Assembly (NCBI RefSeq): GCF_025602895.1
Contig: NW_026516203.1
Coordinates: forward strand, 744,001-808,000
Direction of reading: 5' to 3'
Origin: Polychytrium aggregatum
Taxonomy: Eukaryota; Chytridiomycota; Chytridiomycetes; Polychytriales
DNA: 64,000 nt
Below the pieces are notes generated by a model that ran no database searches, was not told the origin of the DNA, and worked only from the letters and a program-made list of their open reading frames with translations. Position numbers and translations under genes: made by a program. Within the stretch, counting starts at the first letter, position 1. Every line of letters starts with the position of its first letter. Positions 60,337 through 64,000 of this stretch are shown here, in pieces.

Positions 60337-62071
60337 TCAAGAGGTGAGGCTCGATGCCTCAGTGATGAGCAGCTGGTAGTCAAAGTTGGCTGGGTCTTTG
60401 TTGAATCGCTCGACCAACGAGGTCATGCTGTCCGGACCGGTGACGTAGAATAGCTGCATCTGGTAGACAAGGTTCTGGGCATCCGAGATACTGAAGGAGC
60501 TGGCCCCGGACTCGGTGGCTCCAAGTTCGCCAGACATCAGGACAATGCCCTTGTCTTCGACCAGGTCTGTATAGTAGTTCAGAACCAGGTGTGGGCGGGC
60601 GTTCTCGCGATGGGTTTGGTACTCGATCAGAGGTGTCAGGAAGGTCTGGTTGCCGGAGAACTGGAGCAGGACAAACTCAAATCCTTGGTCCCTGGGCAGA
60701 GGCAGAATGAACTGGCGCGAGGAAAACAGCGGCGATACCGAGATGATGAGATGCAGGCGGCATGGAGCATGGGCAGATACACAAGCACCAGCGACGGGCA
60801 TGGATTTGGCACCAATGTATATTCAGCAATGCGCTCTGGACTCACCATCGGGTACGTCTTGGCTCGCTCGGAGAGCTTCTTGTAAAACTCGCCCGGAACA
60901 AGCGCCGAGACATAGTTGGGCTTACTGGAGTAGTAGGTGTTCCAGATCTCGCCGATACGCTCGGGGGTCTCGGTCGCGACCTTGTCGAGCTGCATGATCT
61001 CGTCGAGTTTCTGCATGAAATCCGAACGGCTGGGAGTCAGTGTATCTGAGGGCGGCGATGGTGATGTGTACCGAATACAGATCCACTACGAGCGATCAAT
61101 GCCAAGACTGACAATGACACCCATATGGATATTCGCATGGACACCCACATGGACATCCATCCATGTTGCCATCGGCACGTACCTTGACCGTCGGGGGCAA
61201 CCCATCTTTGCGCTTGGGTGGCGTGCGCTTGGGCGGCACCTGTGGAGCTTCAGGACCGCTCGGCGAAGGAGACGGGGGTGGAGACTCGGGCTCGGGTTTG
61301 CTCTGCTCGCTGGCGTACTTTTTCAGCTCATCGAGGTTGCTGATGCCGAGACTGGTGAGGATGGATCAAGTGATGATGTGGATGCAATGAGGTGGATGCA
61401 ATGAGGTGGATGCCGACACGCAGACTTGAAGGAATCGCATTCAGCACATGCAGCGAGCTCTCGTGGTGTGCGCCAGGCCATCGCTTGATGCAGGCTGTTG
61501 GGCCGAGTTTCAGCTGGGCCAAGTTCTGGAGTCCATGCTATGGTCGACGGCATACCTTTCGCCCTTCTTTTTCAGCTTCTCGGCATACTTTTTATAGACA
61601 TCGTCTTCGCTCTGGTCGTCGAGCTGAAGCACCGAGGAAGTGAACGCGACTCTCGAGATGTTCTGGGGGAGGAAGCCAAATGCATGGTCTGGTGGTGATG
61701 ATGGAGGCGTTCAAGACGAAGGCTGTGAGCCGCTACCCAGGAGTGCTGCAACGTGGGTGATGGACTACCGTTGTGTCCATCCAGAATGCCTCATCTGCGC
61801 TGTTTCTTGGACCGGTAACTCGATGCTTTCTCCATCGCAGGCCCTCGTCATATGGTCTTCACAGGATCTTCACAGGATCTCCGCCTACTTGCCTCTCTTG
61901 GGCGGCGCTGCAGATCACCCATTTCCTCGAGATATCCTTACCTGAAACCAGAGCAGCGAAGCGCATCGGGGCCGATGTCGCAAACAGGTGCGAGTGCGGG
62001 AGGGCTCGCAGCATCGAGGCGGATGCGGGTGTGCGCAGGGCCCTCAGGGCGGACGGCGACAGAAGCAACAT
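60337..62071 (-). CDS. ATP11: Mitochondrial F1-ATPase assembly factor ATP11 (ATPAF1)
   Basis: A matrix chaperone that binds free F1 beta subunits during ATP synthase assembly. Six exons join in phase to 323 residues: 61942-62071, 61769-61794, 61556-61662, 61183-61351, 60846-61010, 60337-60711. Exon 1 encodes an Arg/Ser/Ala-rich leader without acidic residues (MLLLSPSALRALRTPASASM), a clear mitochondrial presequence. Exon 3 has a charged helix (VYKKYAEKLKKKGE), exon 4 a Pro-rich linker. The core contains KLDEIMQLDKV, EIWNTYYSSKPNYVSALVP, FILPLPRDQGFEFVLLQFSG, GIVLMSGEL, AQNLVYQMQLFYV and LVERFNKDPANFDY, matching yeast Atp11/human ATPAF1 block by block. The 26-base exon 2 is inferred because exons 1 and 3 do not join in phase without it. 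The gene is divergent from NIT2, with 242 bases between starts. Confidence 0.9.
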
Positions 62072-62313
62072 GGTCAGAGCGACTCGGCAACGAGACCGGG
62101 GTGAGAGTTGGAGACTGGTCGCTCTTGATGTTGGGCAGCGAAGGCGATCTGGCCAAGAGCGCAGCGGATGTGGTTTGGTTGGCGATCGTGGTGCGCAGCC
62201 GCGTGGCACTCTGGCTCGGCGTCGCTTGTGCCCCTGCCTCGCCCGGCCATCGACCAGCCATCGACCAGCCATCGATCAAACCCGCTGCTGTTCCTGCAAA
62301 CTGACCCTGCACA
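62072..62313. promoter_or_regulatory. Divergent promoter of ATP11 and NIT2
   Basis: A 242-base gap between outward-facing ATGs, the shortest shared promoter in the window. A gccatcgaccagccatcgacca tandem (about 62246-62275) lies just before the NIT2 ATG and could sit in its 5' leader. Confidence 0.5.
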
Positions 62314-63579
62314 ATGGCATCGGCCCGGTCCTTCAAGATTGCACTCGTCCAGCTCAAGGTCACGGCTGAGAAGCAGCTCAACCTGCTTAATGCCCGGTCC
62401 AAGGTCCTCGAGGCCGCCAAGAACGGCGCCCGGCTCGTGGTGCTCCCAGAGTGCTTCAACTCGCCCTACGGCACATCCTACTTTCCCGAATACGCCGAGC
62501 CCATCGACGGTCCCTCGGCAAAGTCGCTCTCGGATATGGCTCGTGCCGCGAATGTCTACCTCGTCGGCGGGTCCTTCCCAGAGGCCAAGGACAAGAAGTT
62601 CTTCAACACCTGCACTGTCTGGAACCCCAGCGGCGACCTGCTGGCTGTCCATCGCAAAGTGAGGCCGCCGCTGACGCAAGAGACGATGCACGAGCAGCCA
62701 CCCAGCTGGCGGCAGTCGCATAAAACCCTTGCAAAGACGACACTGCTGCTGCCCCCGTTGCTGCTGGTTTGCTGTCGCTTACCGCGCCCCGTTTGCCTTT
62801 TGTGCAGATTCATCTGTTCGACATTGACGTGCCCGGCAAAATCCGGTTCCAAGAGTCCGAGACCCTGTCTCCGGGCACTTCCATGACCCACTTTGATACC
62901 GAGTTTGGCAAGATCGGCGTCGGCATCTGCTACGATATTCGCTTCCCCGAGCTGGCCATGATCGCTGCTCGGAAGGGATGCATCGCCATGATATACCCTG
63001 GCGCCTTCAACACCACGACCGGTCCGCTTCATGTAGGTGGCAGCATAACGCCGAGTGAGGGTTGAGGCAGGGTGCAGGATTCTGCAGATCGGAGAGAGAA
63101 AGGAAGAGAGCAACACCAAAACACCCTGTGGATCTCGGATGTAGTCGCAAGCGGGACGGAGTCGGCCTGGATCTGGGGGCTGCTTGTCGACGTATGAGAC
63201 AGTGGATTTGATTGCTCTCGCTCGTATCTCTGGCGTGCCTGCAAAGAGCGCAAGTCGGTGATGAGCCTGTGTATTTTTGCTGATCCCTTTTGCTCCGGCT
63301 CAGTGGGAGCTCTTGCAGAAAGCCCGTGCGGTCGACAACCAGATCTACGTCGCTGCATGCTCGCCTGCCCGGGACACCGAGGCCAGCTATGTTGCCTGGG
63401 GGTACTCGTCCCTTGTCGATCCAATGGCCCAGGTTGTGGCTTCGGCCAAGGAGGACGAAGCGATTGTCTACGGCGAAGTCGATCTGGGCGTCATCGAGAC
63501 GACTCGCCAGAGCATTCCCGTCACCACACAGCGACGATTCGATGTCTATCCCGACGTGGCCGCCTCTCATCATGCCTAA
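62314..63579 (+). CDS. NIT2: Omega-amidase of the nitrilase superfamily (NIT2 type)
   Basis: Predicted to hydrolyse alpha-ketoglutaramate and alpha-ketosuccinamate to the keto acids plus ammonia, in glutamine and asparagine transaminase pathways. Three exons, 62314-62658, 62808-63032 and 63304-63579, join in phase to 281 residues, the normal NIT2 length. The catalytic triad is visible: Glu in [20 protein letters not shown], Lys at the exon 1/2 junction (HRK then [11 protein letters not shown]) and Cys in [15 protein letters not shown]. Other family blocks are [35 protein letters not shown] and [18 protein letters not shown]. The close match to human NIT2 around ECFNSPYG and [12 protein letters not shown] separates it from NIT1 and from plant nitrilases. 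Confidence 0.96.
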
Positions 63580-64000
63580 AGGCTCCCATGCTATGCTGTA
63601 CCATGCCCTGACATGCTCTGTCTGCTCTATGGCATGGGACAGGGTGTCGGGAGCGACAAAAGCGCATCACCGGCGACCAGATGTACGGCGAATCTGCAGT
63701 GATGCTGATGGTGATGCTGAAGCTGATGCTGATGGTGATGCTGATGGTGATGGTGATGGTGAAGCACATTGCTTTGATATTTCCCTTTGATATATGTCGA
63801 CCATGCTCTATGCTTTGCAAAGCAGACAAATCAGAGTCGGAATGGCAAAAGAGGCACTTTCGGCACGCATAGTTTTGCCCGGACAAATAGTGAATGCCAA
63901 CTGACGTGCATGTTGTCTATAGTCTAGCCACCACGAGGGGACATTGCGTTGACCCCGAATGTGCCGCTGCGGCTGGCCAGAGATGCAATAGGGGGAGGGA
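63580..64000. other. 3' flank of NIT2 to the window edge
   Basis: NIT2 3' untranslated region and downstream DNA. It contains a hexanucleotide-like GATGCT/GATGGT array (63700-63764). No gene is supported up to 64000. Confidence 0.5.
63700..63764. repeat. Imperfect gatgct/gatggt repeat downstream of NIT2
   Basis: About eleven 6-base units gatgct, gatggt and aagctgat variants in a row, about 120 bases after the NIT2 stop. It is open in several frames and accounts for the Met/Leu/Val-rich spurious frames there. Confidence 0.88.

Overview
The window is nuclear DNA of a GC-rich, intron-dense fungus, probably an early-diverging zoosporic lineage such as a chytrid. The fungal placement rests on yeast-like termini of the 26S ATPase Rpt1 (MPPKANWEKY start) and exportin CRM1 (MEAILDF start), and on EAF6, GLE1 and ATP11. 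The early-diverging placement is inferred from genes that ascomycete and basidiomycete models lack: a CHD6-9/Kismet-type remodeler, a ROCK/MRCK-type kinase, a tandem-GAF class III cyclase and an isopentenyl phosphate kinase. No species is claimed. Almost every gene is split by short GT-AG introns, so unspliced open frames give only fragments. The exon joins below were worked out by hand from splice sites, reading phase and recalled family sequences.

Layout. 1-607 (-) isopentenyl phosphate kinase, running off the left edge; 1161-4018 (-) RPT1; 4375-5417 (+) EAF6; 5956-~15242 (-) CHD6-9-like remodeler; 15243-16812 no confident gene; 16813-17787 (-) mitochondrial ribosomal protein uL10m; 18691-24557 (-) CRM1, 20 exons; 26080-27530 (+) RPL12/uL11; 28051-31138 (+) CCT4; 31477-~35283 (-) GLE1; 35791-36825 (+) unknown four-helix membrane protein; 37441-39784 (-) ubiquitin-like/AN1 zinc-finger protein (ZFAND4 type); 40749-~43353 (-) mitochondrial prolyl-tRNA synthetase; 43869-44888 (-) unknown 323-residue protein; 45266-46107 (+) PTPMT1; 46714-54006 (-) ROCK/MRCK-type kinase; 54901-59985 (+) GAF-GAF-PAS-cyclase; 60337-62071 (-) ATP11; 62314-63579 (+) omega-amidase NIT2.

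The genes are mostly housekeeping: proteasome, chaperonin, nuclear export (CRM1 for cargo, GLE1 for mRNA), chromatin (EAF6, CHD) and a mitochondrial set (uL10m, ProRS, PTPMT1, ATP11). Many neighbours are divergent pairs sharing short intergenic DNA. There is no operon, phage, insertion sequence, CRISPR array or RNA gene that I can support.

The most unusual parts are signalling and chromatin proteins: a Rho/Cdc42-type kinase whose C-terminal PH domain appears interrupted by an HR1-like helical pair and a C1 finger; a cyclase laid out like cyanobacterial CyaB1 but with several catalytic residues replaced; and a Kismet-type CHD remodeler. Introns repeatedly carry private short tandem repeats, some abutting splice sites.
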